Source: Sambucus nigra (Eukaryota > Streptophyta > Magnoliopsida > Dipsacales > Adoxaceae). Taken from it: a DNA stretch of 64,000 bases. The notes below the pieces were generated by a model that did no database searches, was not told the DNA's origin, and worked only from the letters and a program-made list of their open reading frames with translations. Each line of letters opens with the position of its first letter. The stretch's first letter is position 1. Positions 9,751-20,804 of this stretch are shown in pieces. The stretch lies in assembly GCA_949130495.1 (NCBI GenBank), contig CASBWL010000414.1, positions 967,001 to 1,031,000 on the forward strand, read 5' to 3'. Position numbers and translations under genes: made by a program.

Positions 9751-11512
9751 TTCGTGAAAATTGTTTTCCAATAAATATCTTAGAGCCTTCAAACCATAGT
9801 TTAACCTAATAGTGATGAAATCTAAATTTTAACTAAATATGCAAGTTTTAGATCTCCTATTTGGCACCAAAGTTTGTTTACTCATCATCCTTGTTACATG
9901 TAAAGAAGTGCTAAACATTATAATAAAAAAAATACAGAAAAGAAAATATACCCAAATAAGATGTCGGGTCACAGACAATACAATAACCATAAAGAAGAAA
10001 TATAAACATCTACAACTCTTGGGTGTAAACCCGATACACAACATGAATCTTATCTAGATTTTCAAAGGAATAAAAACTGACTACTAATCAAAATCCCGCC
10101 ACAGTCCACAACTGATACGGCTCCCAAGACTTTGGATAGAAAAGCATTCGGTATCCATGCGGTAGGACACCTGTAGTAAACAATATAGCAAAAGAGAAAT
10201 ATAAACGGGTCAGAGCCTGAGGTGTAAAAATGTTTGCAACAAGTGTGTTAATCGTGCATAATTAATATAAATACAATATTTCATAATTAAAGTGGAGAAG
10301 CACTCTTGTGAAACCCCCAGACTCACCTCTCATCTACAGCGTGCACCTAATCGTGTCCTGGAACCTTAATTAAGTTACCTGACCCAATTAAGTACAATCT
10401 ACTAAACTGTATGTATGGCCTATACCCACATGACCCACGATCTTAACATAACCTAAAAATCCTTTCCATTCTAACCCCACATAAATATATATACACATAT
10501 ATAAATGCCTTACAAGGCTTTATTAGCTCTGGTTATTAGCTTAAACTAGTTATTAGTCTTAGCACGACACACATTATCATACGTTACATGTAAAGAATTC
10601 ATTCTCTAAAGACCATACATCCTAGTACTAAAAATATAACTTCTCTCGACTCCCAACATTGCACTACGTTTCGTGCGTGGGGCATCTCGCAAAGCGAAAT
10701 CTAAATAAGGAACCCCCCAGATACACTACTCCTTGGCAATGTTGATCGTAGGGATCCACTATGTCATCAACACCAATCCTATTACTGCAACTACCTAATT
10801 AATTAATACCATCTCTAAAAACACAATTGAATCTCTACAATCGTTGGGGTTGATACAACCGCAATTGTCTCTAAGTACAATCCTTCGACACTGATAAACT
10901 AGTACACCGAAATCACGCGAGATGTACACCATAGAAACTCCATATCCTCTTCACTTATAGGATATATATAAATATATTTATATTTACTCTAAATATAAAT
11001 AAGCAATCGTTCATTCGTATAACCACATATACATAACACACATAATGTACACTTTCCAATGCACACAACATAAACGGTTATAGGATACAAAAATACTGCA
11101 CCATGCTATCATCTTCCAGGAGTTACTCACTTTCTCCTAGGGTAACCACCTATCGGACTATTATCACACCGCCATGGTGAGAAAATCAATCATAACGTAT
11201 GGGAAGCGGTCATTGTTCCTAACCGGAAAGTGAGAACAACTCATGCCCAAGACTTCTCACCCCCAAAATAAAATCACACAAATAAAAATGGATGACTATG
11301 ACCTGGGGACTATCCACACCCTGCTCCTCAAGCCAGGGGCTCACCCTCATTGCGAAACTTCCCATGATATCATGTGTTCGGTATGCTTCACACCATAAGT
11401 ATATATATCATTCACACTATATATATACATCCACATGATCACATCATATAATCAAACCTTCACACATGGTATAAATATCCATGCCATTAGTACACACATA
11501 TATGCATATCTC

Positions 11513-11531
11513 TACACACACACACACATAC

Positions 11532-11612
<81 letters not shown>
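11513..11612. repeat. (CA)n-(TA)n microsatellite
   Basis: A short CA run at about 11515-11529 leads into about 38 uninterrupted TA dinucleotides from about 11537 to 11612. It sits inside the LTR relic. The repeated IYIYIY open frames on both strands are artefacts. Confidence 0.97.
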
Positions 11613-11616
<4 letters not shown>

Positions 11617-12554
11617 CCATCTCTCATTCGTATGTATGAAAATTTATAAACTCGACTATAAGTGTACATAGTGCTCATTATACTAGCCATCGTTCCAAGC
11701 GTATTAACTTAATTCATTGTATAAATATTATCCCTCACTTGAAGCATATTCATCCATTGTACCTATGATATGAATAGTCCCCAAATATATCCAACATTAA
11801 GGTTATTAACTCAAAGTTTAATGCATGTAATAATCATTATACATCCCATCAAAATCCGAATGCACATCGATATATCGGATAATAATCCCGACTATAGGTA
11901 TACCCTTAACTAATAGTCTGCAAGCCTCAAGCTTAATATGAAATTCAGTCCAAGATCCCATAAAGTGTTGGAATCCCCATTGTTATTCCCACACAAATAT
12001 ATAGTAACTATCCTGACTAGAATTACAACACAACCTATTCTAGTTGATAGTATGATCTGATAGTTCTCAATTTTGCCCATGGTTCTATTGCTCCTATGAA
12101 TCCTTAACATTAACGCATTCACAATTTATTCCTTGAGTTTATCATCATTAAGGATACGTGACCTCTACAGCTCATTGGTCCCCAATCATATCTTAAATAG
12201 AATCCTATTGCTATAAGGATTCGGCACAAATCTTGGCCTACAATTTCACACCATACCCTCACAACTCTTTTAAAGAGTCCTTAACCTTACATCATATCTA
12301 AGCTCACTTCTTACCCCTAAATGGAACTCACATCCCTAATGAGGTTTTCCCTACTTCCTCGATACCATAACCCCAATGCATATGAGCAAAAGTTCCTAAA
12401 ATAGCTCAATTCATCCCCACAATCATATCTTAGGAGAAACTCCCAATAAATCTCCAAAACGTATCTCTCACACCATATAATAATGTCCCAAATCAATAAC
12501 CCCAATTGAAATTGATCAAAACTCCCTCTATAAAAGCTTCACCTAAAAAGCCCT

Positions 12555-12770
12555 CTTTTCGAATCGATTCGGTCTCGTCCGAATCGATTCGATCTCAAGG
12601 GCGAGTCGATTCGCTCCAAATGAGAATCGATTCGGTCCAAAGGACTTGAGAGGCTGTCTTAGGCTGAATCGATTCTCCTTAGGTCTGAATCGATTTGGTC
12701 ATACAGACCTGACACTTTTGCCTAAGCCGAATCGACTCGCTTAGGGGAGAATCGATTCGGGTCTGTTGAA
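12555..12770. repeat. Cluster of GAATCGATTCG palindromes in LTR
   Basis: About nine copies of (C)GAATCGATTCG-like motifs occur in 215 bp, separated by 10-25 bp and in several minor variants (GAGTCGATTCG, GAATCGACTCG, GAATCGATTTG). Similar ATCGAT/GATCGATC clusters lie at corresponding places in the LTRs at 34338 and 38738. They look like expanding palindromic units within an LTR, perhaps transcription-factor sites. Function is not shown. Confidence 0.75.
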
Positions 12771-13507
12771 CTTTGAAGGTCTCTTCTTTTGTACAAAACC
12801 CACGAATTATAAACCCCAAAATTGTCACTTCTAACCCTTGAACCTTCATCAAATAATGATTCTAATATTACAATCATCACAAATAAGATCCCAACCATCT
12901 CTACACCATCAAACCCATTTATAAACCTAAAATACAAGATTTATTCTACAAAATCTAGGTTTTGACATATATACCCAAAATCTAATTCTTTTTCCCACAA
13001 ATTATGAAATAAAATACGCAAATGAATTATTTAGCAAGATTAAACACTTGCCTCAAAATTGTAGAGGTTGAATCATCCTCGTGATCGCGTATGGGTCGGA
13101 AATCTCCAAGCTTTCTCCTCTCTCTCTTCCTTTCTTCTTCGTTCTCTCTTTCGTTCTCTTTCTCTCTTTCTCATAAATGATATAGTCTGGTCCATAATCC
13201 TCTTAAACCTTTAAAACATAAATTCTAATTTTAAATGATAATACACACTTTAAATGACTCGTTTACTTCAATTCGAGTCAAACATACTTAAAAATATTCT
13301 GAACCCGAAATAAAACCCAAAGATAGTCATTTTGACTATATCGACCCATCTGAAATCAATGGCGCACTCAGCATCATCAGCTGGAATGCTTTATAATGTC
13401 CTCAATTTTTGGACCTCACTTTCCAAATTTTAAAATTCTCCAATTTAAATACATTTTATTTCTCCCCAAAATTTTATTTCTCAGTCCCAAAGTCACGAGG
13501 TATTACA

Positions 13508-14560
13508 GAGTAAAGAAACGATGCTTGGAGCAATTAGAAAATTTAAGAAGGGTCCGGAGCCTTAGGATGTATTTAAATTGTCGTCCGCCGTTATAGTAAC
13601 TGAAGTCGTCCGCCGTTATAAGAGTTGTCCATAGTTTTCCAAATGTGACCTGATACAAAACAAAAACTATGGTTAGTCAATTTATTTTCAAATAAAAGTT
13701 AAAAGATACACTTGTGATTAATCCTTTTCATTGTCTATCACTCACAGGAAAAGGCAAGGATTGTATATTTAATTGTTATTTATAGGACGTTATATCATAC
13801 ATATAAATATTTCAGTCCTGTAAATAACAATTAAAAATTTATATGTATTATATATCAATCCTATAAATAACAATTATATTTCAGTCCTATAAATATAAAT
13901 ATAACTCTTACTGTTATATAATATAATAAATATAAATATAACTGTTATATAAATATTTATAATAAATATATGTATTAACTGTTATATAATACATATAAAT
14001 ATTTATAATATAGTTAACTATTATTTATACGAATGTTAAATACTAATAATATAAAAATAGTGAAAAAAGTTATTTAACTGTTTTTATATTTATATGACTT
14101 TTTAAACTATATAATAGTTTTTAAATATATAACAATTGCAAATCAACATAGAAATTCTAAAATTGTGATAGGGTCGAATTCTATCGCCGCAAAAAAAATA
14201 TTTTCCACTCGTAGTCAGAAAAGAAGAAAAACAGAGAAAAATATAACATAAGTTGAGGTAGGAGTAAGAGCAAAGGCGAGGCCGTCAGCGCATAGCTTTT
14301 TCATTACTAATGTTGTTTCTACTACAGGGAAGCAAGACATCGCAGCCATGCTATTATGCACGTATGTGATACTACCACCCTATTTTGCACATTGGCAATA
14401 CTAACATGCGCATCAAACCAATTTAGAATGCCGAAATTTAGAATGCTCAAGGGAGAATATAAAGGAACAAACAAAACAGTTGTGTGTAAGAGAATTTCAC
14501 ATCAACTCCAAACATAATTTTATTAAAGAAGATTGACTACACAAATGGAAAAAATGTAAC
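13508..14560. other. AT-rich relic DNA with a short duplication
   Basis: GTCGTCCGCCGTTATA occurs twice, at about 13579 and 13605. From 13650 to 14170 the sequence is very AT-rich, with repeated TATAAATATTTCAGTCCT and ATATAAATATTTATAATA blocks, and reads like degenerate tandem repeats. Nothing protein-like was seen. Confidence 0.5.
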
Positions 14561-14790
14561 TCTGAAATTACCATGGCCTAGTTGGGTTTGTCCTTGATGT
14601 GCGCTTGATTTTAGCTTCATGATGTTTAATCCATCTTCCACTGTTGAAATATGAAATGAACACTCACAACAAATGCAAATAGAATACAAAGTATAAGAAT
14701 GTGAGGTAGATAGAGTACCTTAGAGGTTCCAAGACAGATGTCAGAATCAACTTATGCTACGAAATTTTAGCTCCCTGCTCCATCTATTTC
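14560..14790 (-). pseudogene. Possible exon relics of an unidentified gene
   Basis: On the minus strand a stretch ending GGAACCTCTAAG is followed by GTACTC (donor-like). About 100 bp later a TTTCAACAG acceptor precedes an open segment reading EDGLNIMKLKSSAHQGQ and ending before a GTAATT donor-like site. The upstream segment contains a stop. I do not recognise the protein. The splice-like signals could be chance in AT-rich DNA. Confidence 0.2.
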
Positions 14791-14879
14791 ATACAAAAAA
14801 CTGAGATATTAAAGAGAAAATTCCACCTTAAGATATTAAATACAAAAACCTCATCGTGAGTGCCGGTGGCAGGGGAGAT

Positions 14880-14932
14880 GATACAGGCCACTACTTGCAC
14901 CTCTATACAGGCCACTACTTGCACCTCTGAAT
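14880..14932. repeat. Two-copy tandem repeat
   Basis: ACAGGCCACTACTTGCACCT occurs twice in succession, with TCTAT or TCTGA following. It is a short recent duplication next to the second ATATATGC block. Confidence 0.7.
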
Positions 14933-14974
14933 TCCAGTTAGGATAGGTTTCGTATGTTGACATTCAACGATGAT

Positions 14975-15195
14975 TTTTATTGCAGGTATATATGCATATA
15001 TCTGCATATATGCAACATATATTCAAGCATATATGCAGATATATGCTGCATATATGCAATCATATATGCATATATCTACATATATTCTTGCATATAAGCA
15101 GATGCATAAGCAATATATGCAGCATATATGCAGATATATGCATATATGCAGCTTGCATATATGCAGATATATGCATGTATGTGCATATATGCAAG
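14975..15195. repeat. Second ATATATGC low-complexity block
   Basis: The same GCATATATGC, GCAGATATATGC and CATATATCTGC units seen at 4.4-4.85 kb recur here, again opening frames on both strands. It lacks the flanking CT tract and ends in GCAAGCCCATTCTGCACCCC. Two such unusual blocks 10 kb apart suggest a shared repeat family rather than independent slippage. Confidence 0.9.
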
Positions 15196-15382
15196 CCCAT
15201 TCTGCACCCCCACTATGAGATGGGTTGCGCCTCATCCCAATTCAACATAGATACTCCAACCCAGTTTTGATCTTCACCAAAAAATTCAGTCTCAACTTCT
15301 TATAACAGCTGTAACAGTTGGTATTTGGTGTAGCGAACACTCTCGTGGTTGTTGGTCTACGGAATGGTCCCTAAAGCTCCAG

Positions 15383-16122
15383 ATTCATTCAGATATCTGC
15401 TGAAAACTTAACCTATGAACTTGTATAAAGTTAATCATACTTCCCGATACAACCATCAGATAATTCTCAAATGAAAAGTGTATGTTCCTAACACGTATAG
15501 ATTTAACATACCAGAAATTCAAATGTTCATCATTCCCAAATCTCACAGAAAACGACCTAAACCAAACAAATAATCAGATAATCTGCTGAAAATTTAACAT
15601 ACGAACTTGTATAAAGTCGATCATAACTCACATTCCAACCATCAGATCATTCTCAAATTAAAAGTATTTGTTCCTAAAACGTATAGGTTTAAGATATCAG
15701 AAATTCAACGGTAAATCATCCTAAATCTCATAGAAAACAACCTAAACCAAACAAACAATCAGATAATCTGCTGAAAATTTAACCTATGAACTTGTATAGT
15801 GTCGATCATAACTTACGATACAACCATCAGATCATTCTAAAATGAAAATTATATGTTCCTAACCTGTATAGGTTTAACATATCATAAATTAAACAGTTCA
15901 TAATTCCTAAATCACAAAAAAAAATCCTAAACCAAACAAATAATCATATAATCTGCTGAAAATTTAACCTAAGAACTTGTATAAAGTAATTCATAACTCA
16001 CGATCAAACCATCAGATCATTCTAAAATTAAAAATATATGTTCCTAACACGTATAGGTTTAACATATCAGAAATGCAACCATTCATCACACCTAAATCTC
16101 ACAGAAAACAGCCTAAACCAAT
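15383..16122. repeat. Tandem array, four monomers of about 185 bp
   Basis: The marker CTGCTGAAAA(C/T)TTAACCTA recurs at 15397, 15583, 15768 and 15953, giving spacings of 186, 185 and 185 bp. Each unit continues GAACTTGTATA(A)AG, ATCATAACTCACGAT, CCATCAGATCATTCT, ATGTTCCTAACACGTATAGG and CCTAAACCAAACAAA. Copies differ by perhaps 10-15 per cent. It is unrelated to the 168-bp satellite and is AT-rich. Confidence 0.9.
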
Positions 16123-16500
16123 TTTATGTTTTTTACTTTTAACTCTTTCTAGTATTTGCAGCTCCTGATTCTCAGCAAACACAAAATTAAAGAGAACTTA
16201 ACTTAGAAAAAAATGCAGGGTAACCATTTAAATATTTCCACAAGAAACATGGATTGTACGAAAATTAAAAGAGCATTTGAGAGGAGCACGGTTTACATAA
16301 ACATCAATTATAGCAAACAAATAAGTTATACACGAAGTTATGTCCATTTTATGTTGAGCTTTAGTATATGGCCCATATTAGTATCATTCACCGATAGCTG
16401 CTCCACCATAACATCCAAAAGAATTAGTAGCTCACCACCATGCTTATTGTCCTGCCGGAATCCATTAATATTGACATCGTTTTGTATGTAACTTATGTAA
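16123..16500 (-). other. Possible short coding relic, unidentified
   Basis: On the minus strand the interval of about 16340-16490 stays open for roughly 50 codons and reads protein-like sequence (for example FRQDNKHGGELLILLDVMVE, then SVNDTNMGHILKLN). I cannot assign it to a family. No start or splice sites were established. Confidence 0.2.
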
Positions 16501-16507
16501 GAACTAA

Positions 16508-16615
16508 TATTATTCAATAATATTCAATTTGAATTGATATTATTCAATAACTATACAGTTGATAGTTGTATAGTTATTGAATAATATAAATTCAAATTGA
16601 ATATTATCGAATACC
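16508..16615. mobile_element. Hairpin MITE-like inverted repeat, 48-bp arms
   Basis: The left arm (16508-16556) and right arm (16568-16615) are reverse complements with two or three mismatches, separated by an 11-bp loop, AGTTGATAGTT. The arms are AT-rich (for example ATTCAATAACTATAC / GTATAGTTATTGAAT). A foldback of this size suits a small MITE or a snap-back remnant. No clear target duplication was identified. Confidence 0.75.
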
Positions 16616-18480
16616 AGTTATAAAAAACTGCAATTTGAACTATCAACTGATATTATTTAGTGTTAATATCGATTTGAACTATGAAATGAGACAAAAAATA
16701 AACAACGAAACAGAGATGTATAAATTATTCAATAATGAAAGAACAAAGTTAGAAAAGAAAAACACCCAACTTACCACACATTTACATGAGTAGAATAATG
16801 GCGGGGCTCGAGTATTTCGGGTTCTCTTTGATCATCTCATCAAAATCATCCAATAAAAAACCTACAAACATAATAAAGCTCATATCAACCAAAACCATCC
16901 AAAATCTGTTGTCAAACTACCTTTATAAAAAGATCTCAACAAAAATTTTGCGACCAAACCAAATAGAGTAGCTCCAAACCATCGCAAAAGATTTTAATGA
17001 AACAAGACAAAGCATTATCTCATAGAAACAAATCTCCCAGATTAAGTATATCTAGTACCAAAAAAAGTAACTCGTTTAAGAAAAATAATCGATTATGAAA
17101 TGGGCATTTTATTAACCACATAAAAACATAGATATGTACCTAAAAAGGTGAGATTGCAATTGCTTTGAAGTAGGTACTCAGTGAGCCATAAAGCATTTTA
17201 AACCATTGCACAATCAACCATAACGAACCTCTATTTAATAATTAATAATCAAAATGAATGGATAAGCAAACCTGGACTATAACAAACAGAGTGTTAAGGA
17301 AACAAATCCTCTAACTGTGTATTCCAAACCTGTGAAAAAGAAAAAACCTAGGATCAATTCATAGATTGAATATAAGAAACTCCAATATAAATCGCACAAA
17401 TAGAACCAAAATGCAGCATATAGTTTAAATCTTTAATGAGTTTTGAAGAAAAAACTCATTACCAATGAAAAAGCAACATCAAACCTATTGAATTAACACC
17501 AAACCTATTGGAATAACATCAAACATATTTTTAAATAAAACACCCACCCACACCACCTCCAACCATCAAACCACAAAACAACCAACCCAAAATATAATTG
17601 AATATTTTGTCACTAAAAGCTAATATATAAAGTGAAATCTGATGTATGATACCTCTACTAAGAGAAAAAGAATAGCAAATGCAACTTAACGTGAATCTTA
17701 AGATATAAAGTGATACAACGACCAACAAAATTTTAAAAGCAAATAAATGATGTTACTAAAAGAAAAACTCAAAGTAGTTTAGTCCATCAATTAAGTTTTG
17801 GGAAACACCACCTATGTACCCTTTAGTCTCTTAGTTGATGAGAGAGACCATGTGGCTTCAAATTTACGATAGCCTGCTTCCTACTTAGTTGCATATACAG
17901 GTCCTGATCAACCTACCTCATGCATAGCTATTGTTGATCCTTCCAGTCATATATCTCCTCAAAATTCTGTATAGGAGACTACTCATATCAAAATTGGTGG
18001 CTTAACTACCTTTCACAACTCTAACTTTGTCAATTAGAGAGTTTAGAGTATACCATTGTTCTTTCTAAATATGTATGCATTCCAGATAATCACGAATAGC
18101 CATAAAGTGATGTCACACTGCTAGAGAGAAACTTCACCTGCAACACCATAAATGATACATAAAATTTCATTAAGGAAAAAAATAAAAATATGCAATTTGA
18201 ATACTTAAACACGTAAAATAGAGCTTGTGGACAAAAATTCAATCTAGATCACATGAGAACTTCACTTCAGACCTAGTAAAATCTAAATTAGTTCAAATCA
18301 AGATTACATGACATATATATCAAATTAGTAGTAATATTAATGTCATAAATGGGGCATTAAATCAACACGTAAACTTAAATAAACATTTCCAACATAAAAA
18401 AAATAGGGGATTAAATCTACAACACAAATACAAATAACAACATTGCTTAGTACAACAAATTCAAAACTCAAAACAGTAGA
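16616..18480. other. Unassigned AT-rich DNA
   Basis: No gene, LTR or tandem repeat was recognised over this stretch. Short frames of 60-65 codons lack motifs. Some of it may be decayed intron or transposon sequence. Confidence 0.4.
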
Positions 18481-18780
18481 GTTACTCTAGGTCTGAATGT
18501 ATATTTTCAAAAATCAAGGATTTTCTAGGTCTGAATGTATTTTCAAAAAGTAGAGTTACTCTAGGTTCAATTGTATATTTTCAATTGTATAACTCATAAA
18601 ACCCTAGGTCTGAATGTAAAAAGCCAATAACTCTCAAAAATCAAATATTTTCTAGATGTATGTGCTTTTTACATTCAATTGTATATTTTCAAACCCATAT
18701 GCATAAAACCCATATTTTCAATAAACCCATATGCATAAAACCCACATTTTTAAGTAACCCTAGGTCTGAATGTAAAAATC
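18480..18780. repeat. Interspersed short repeats on CTAGGTCTGAATGTA
   Basis: CTAGGTCTGAATGTA occurs at least four times in 300 bp, mixed with AGAGTTACTCTAGGT, TTGTATATTTTCAA and CATATGCATAAAACCCA(C/T)AT duplications. It is a scrambled local repeat and not a clean array. Confidence 0.6.
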
Positions 18781-19218
18781 ACATACATTTGCTTGTGAAA
18801 GTTGTGGATTACGTTCATACTTCCAAGAATAGTAGATCTGCAAAATAAACATTAGATCTTTAAAAATAAAGCTCCTAAATCTGTGTGTACCGTTTTAGAT
18901 CTTTGTGCATGTGTGCTTGTGTGCGCGTGTGAGAGAGAGAGAGTCCACTCTAAGTTGGGAGGGGTTTGTGTAGGGCGGCGGTGGAGTGGCAAGAGGTGGG
19001 TAGGGTTTGCGTTATTGGGAGGGGTTTGTCTTGAAAGGGTAGATAGCAACAATGAGTGAGAGATATGGGAGTGAATGAGAGGAGACGGGATATGTGTTGA
19101 GGGTTAATCATTTTTCTCTTCATTTGCCATGTCACAATCCTACATGGCATGGCATAATCCTACATGTCACAATCTAAGATTAGATTGAAGGTGGTGAATC
19201 AATGTAAGTCGTAGATTT
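18781..19218. other. Spacer with GT/GA microsatellite
   Basis: The stretch contains a GTGTGCGCGTGTGAGAGAGA tract at about 18919-18938 and ends just left of the Tat-1 LTR. No gene was recognised. Confidence 0.45.
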
Positions 19219-20193
19219 TTTGGAACAGTAAAACACCCTCCTCTCATATAATATATATATATATATATATATATAAGTAGGAGATGAGGAGAACAGGATG
19301 AACACCAGTATATAAGTGGTTCAGCCAACTAGGCCTACGTCCACTGTGCAAGTGAGTGAGTAAGGTCACTAAACTAGGGCACTAACGACCATAGATACAA
19401 TCTCTCAAGCTTTCTCTCTCTACTATATATAATTTACAGTGTTTAAGCTAGGGTTTTCATTCTCTCCCCTCTCCATGTAAGAGAAGGAAAGCATATGTAG
19501 TATGTGAGGGGTGTGATGCACCCTCCATGCATGCCATGAGCATTTGTGTATTGATATGGACAATGTAATGAAGACATCTATCATTGTCACATGTAGATAA
19601 TGATGATGAAATATTCCCTCACGTGAGGGGAATGATTCGGTTATAACGGATTTATCACACGGGCTCCCGGCTATGCATGTGCGTATGAATGCTCGGTTGT
19701 CTTCAATCGATACCAACCTCGGTCTGGGAGAGTATGAGGTTGGTGAAGTCTGGAAGCTGAGCAATCCGAGGTTATTCGTGATGATCTTAGCTTAGCAAGA
19801 AAGCCAAGGTAAGGCAAGTAGAGTTGTAACGTCAGCCTGGGCCGGGGTTATGTAGGAATAGTTGAAACGTCGGCTGATTCCCAACCGAGGCTGATTAAGA
19901 TGATTGTGTAGTCTCTGCTTACTTGGATTATACCCAACCGAGGTTGTTGTATGATGTCGGCGTGATGTCAATGTGATGTCGGCTCTGGCCAACCTTATGG
20001 ATAACTATCCCTATGGATCACGAAGACCTCACCTATTTGTCTGACTGTGAGGCAACTAGTAACATCGTCCATGGCCGACCTTCCTTAGGATGAGACCGTC
20101 GGTTTCCAATCTGGGTCCCTTCTAACCTCGGACATCTCCATGGATGAGGTTGGTGTCTCTGAATTGTTGGGTACATATAGGGGGTATCAATCA
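19219..20193 (-). repeat. Tat-1 3' LTR (left)
   Basis: Homologous to 30285-31366, sharing GTAGGAGATGAGGAGAA, GCCTACGTCCACTGTGCAAG, ATGCACCCTCCATGCATGCC and TTGGGTACATATAGGG in order. It ends ...GGTATCAATCA, directly followed by the polypurine tract. The first 30 bp or so (TGGAACAGTAAAACACCCTC) only loosely match the other LTR, and a 25-bp AT run at 19251-19275 has replaced part of the start. The left boundary is approximate. Confidence 0.85.
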
Positions 20194-20212
20194 CCCCTTT
20201 GCCCTTAGTTAC
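20194..20212 (-). other. Tat-1 polypurine tract
   Basis: On the minus strand AAGGGCAAAGGGG directly precedes the LTR start TGATTGATACCCC. This is the plus-strand primer site for reverse transcription and fixes the inner edge of the 3' LTR. Confidence 0.8.
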
Positions 20213-20804
20213 CTATGTGAACAGGTGACTAAGGGGTATGTATATCCGAGGTGTGATTTATTTAAGTGCCAATATATTCTTGACAAGTGTCAGCTTCTGA
20301 AGTAGATTGTGTGCTTGGCAAATGCAATGATTGTGGTCTTTTGGGCTCCCAAGGCAATGATGGGACTTGGGGTTCATGCAAGTGAATTTCGAGGGTTTTA
20401 ACCATTTTCTTTCTCTTTCTTCTTCATTTCCTTTCATTCTCATGCCTGAACCTTCTTTGCTTTCTCTCTCCTCCAGAGCTTGATCTAGGGTTCATTTCGT
20501 AGATTTTTCATGCCAATCTTTATATTCTTCTCCTCGTACTTCATCAGTTATTGCTTGTTACCTCTTATTTGCCATTTTTTATGCCTTGTTCTTCCATTTG
20601 TTGCATTTTTTGGCGAGTTTATGAGTTTTCCAGCGGTAGTTTTGGTTTTCCAGTGAGCCTATGAATTTCTCAGTGGACTGTTCGTGTTAAAAAGGTTTCA
20701 AATAACCACGTTTGATCTTTCATTATTGTGTTCATCCTTTTTATTTTTAGCTTGAGTCCATAAGTGTAAGGTCGTACCCATATGCTCTGACCCCTTTATC
20801 AACT

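Larger units (their letters stand above)
9950..13507 (-). mobile_element. Chromovirus-type (Ty3/gypsy) LTR relic, left end uncertain
   Basis: The right end reads CACGAGGTATTACA; its complement TGTAATACCTCGTG has the TGTAA start of the large chromovirus LTRs seen at 33257 (TGTAACATCCC) and, in complement, at 53238 (TGTAACGACCCC). Shared landmarks with the solo LTR at 36412-53238 occur in the same order: a GACTTTGGATAGAAAAG / GACATTGGGGTAGAAAAG segment, ATAAACGGGTCAGAGCC / ATAAATGGGTCAGGGCC, ATCTTCCAGG, CTTCCCATGATATCATG / CTTCCCATATGATTGCAT, an ATCGAT-rich cluster and a CT-rich tract near the end. The left terminus (expected TGTCACGACC) is not found, so the copy is truncated or too diverged. 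It carries no coding sequence. Confidence 0.65.

Noticed and set aside
11435..11690. Open frames reading IYIYIYIY on both strands
   Set aside because: Translation of the TA microsatellite.
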